From NCBI GenBank assembly GCA_017616575.1, contig JAFZXW010000152.1, forward strand, positions 1-5,120: DNA of 5,120 nt, written 5' to 3'. Positions 4,747 through 5,120 of this stretch are shown one piece after another (position 1 is the stretch's first letter; every line of letters begins with the position of its first letter). Below the pieces are notes generated by a model that saw nothing but the letters and a program-made list of their open reading frames with translations, did no database searches and was not told where the DNA came from. The stretch comes from Candidatus Methanomethylophilaceae archaeon. GTDB lineage: Archaea; Thermoplasmatota; Thermoplasmata; Methanomassiliicoccales; Methanomethylophilaceae. The position numbers were made by a program, and so were the translations under genes.

Positions 4747-5120
4747 GCCTCCCTGGCGGCCGCTTCGTCGCCGAGGCGCACATATTCTCTTCAGGCTTCT
4801 TCGAGACCCTATGCATCGAGGTCGAGGGCGGCGTCTTCCGCGAGTCGGACGGCCGTCCCTCCGTCCGGCTGGCCCTTTTCGAGGACGTCGTGGACGCCCA
4901 CACTCATTGCGCCGATTACGGCCTCCGCGTCCCTCCCGGCATGTCCATCGAGGAGCTGGTGGCCCCTCCGGACGGCCTGAAGCACAGGTATCTCAGGTCG
5001 GCCTCCCCGGAGGAGCTGTCCGCGTCCATGTCCAGGTTCTCCGCGGACGCCGCTTCCTTTGGATGCAGGTCGTTCATCGATTTCAGGGAGGGCGGGGCCG
5101 AGGGCTGCAGGCTGCTCCGG
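4743..5120 (+). CDS. Amidohydrolase-superfamily protein, N-terminal part, cut by window edge
   Basis: Starting at ATG 4743, which overlaps the upstream TGA as ATGA, an open frame continues for 126 codons to the right edge without a stop. The motif VVDAHTHCADYG (49-60) contains the HxH metal-binding pair (His53, His55) at the end of the first barrel strand of amidohydrolases. It is followed by a block resembling an archaeal amidohydrolase-like group: IEELVAPPDGLKHRYL (69-84) and then FIDFREGGAEGCRLLR (111-126). Members are metal-dependent hydrolases; the substrate cannot be told from this part, and the later His, Lys and Asp ligands lie beyond the window. The overlap with the ferredoxin-NADP reductase-like gene implies coupled translation and an operon. 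Codon use is like the neighbours. Confidence 0.85.
   Translation, partial: MSLPGGRFVAEAHIFSSGFFETLCIEVEGGVFRESDGRPSVRLALFEDVVDAHTHCADYGLRVPPGMSIEELVAPPDGLKHRYLRSASPEELSASMSRFSADAASFGCRSFIDFREGGAEGCRLLR

Overview
The window looks archaeal and most resembles a GC-rich methanogen of the Thermoplasmata / Methanomassiliicoccales type. The reasons are TATA-box promoters of the TTTATA class about 25 nt before genes, several apparently leaderless starts, frequent AGG and ATA codons, a CxxC-x17-CxxC zinc-ribbon mini-protein, and an amidohydrolase resembling a family known from methanogens. The lineage is inferred from style and gene content; no rRNA or other phylogenetic marker is present.

Left part (1-2455). 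A CNNM/CBS-domain membrane protein (HlyC/CorC type) runs leftward off the window. It is divergent from a rightward group: a 74-aa PC4/YdbC-type single-stranded nucleic-acid-binding protein, an unrecognised 271-aa helical protein, and a 60-aa zinc-ribbon protein. The PC4-like gene ends in a compact hairpin plus T-run, and a second hairpin follows the zinc-ribbon gene where it meets the leftward genes.

Middle part (2456-3633, minus strand). One open frame (3633 to 2689) joins an N-terminal PAS domain to a C-terminal pyridoxamine 5'-phosphate oxidase-like (PPOX, FMN-binding fold) domain with no stop between them. The roughly 60-residue linker reads like untranslated DNA. It contains a good TATA box and, in another frame, a 33-codon single-span membrane peptide whose ATG lies 25 nt from that TATA box. 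The likely picture is an inner operon of membrane mini-protein, PPOX protein and a two-span membrane protein (TGATG overlap), placed behind a PAS gene that has no stop codon of its own. A genuine PAS-PPOX fusion is the alternative.

Right part (3634-5120). An AT-rich divergent intergenic region carries promoters for the PAS gene and for a thioredoxin-reductase-like flavoprotein. The flavoprotein lacks the redox-active CxxC and best fits the YumC-type ferredoxin/flavodoxin-NADP reductase. It is translationally coupled (ATGA) to an amidohydrolase-like gene cut by the right edge. PAS sensor, flavin-type PPOX protein and NAD(P)H-flavoprotein lie side by side, which suggests a redox theme, but that is inference. 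No tRNA, rRNA, CRISPR array or mobile element was seen.
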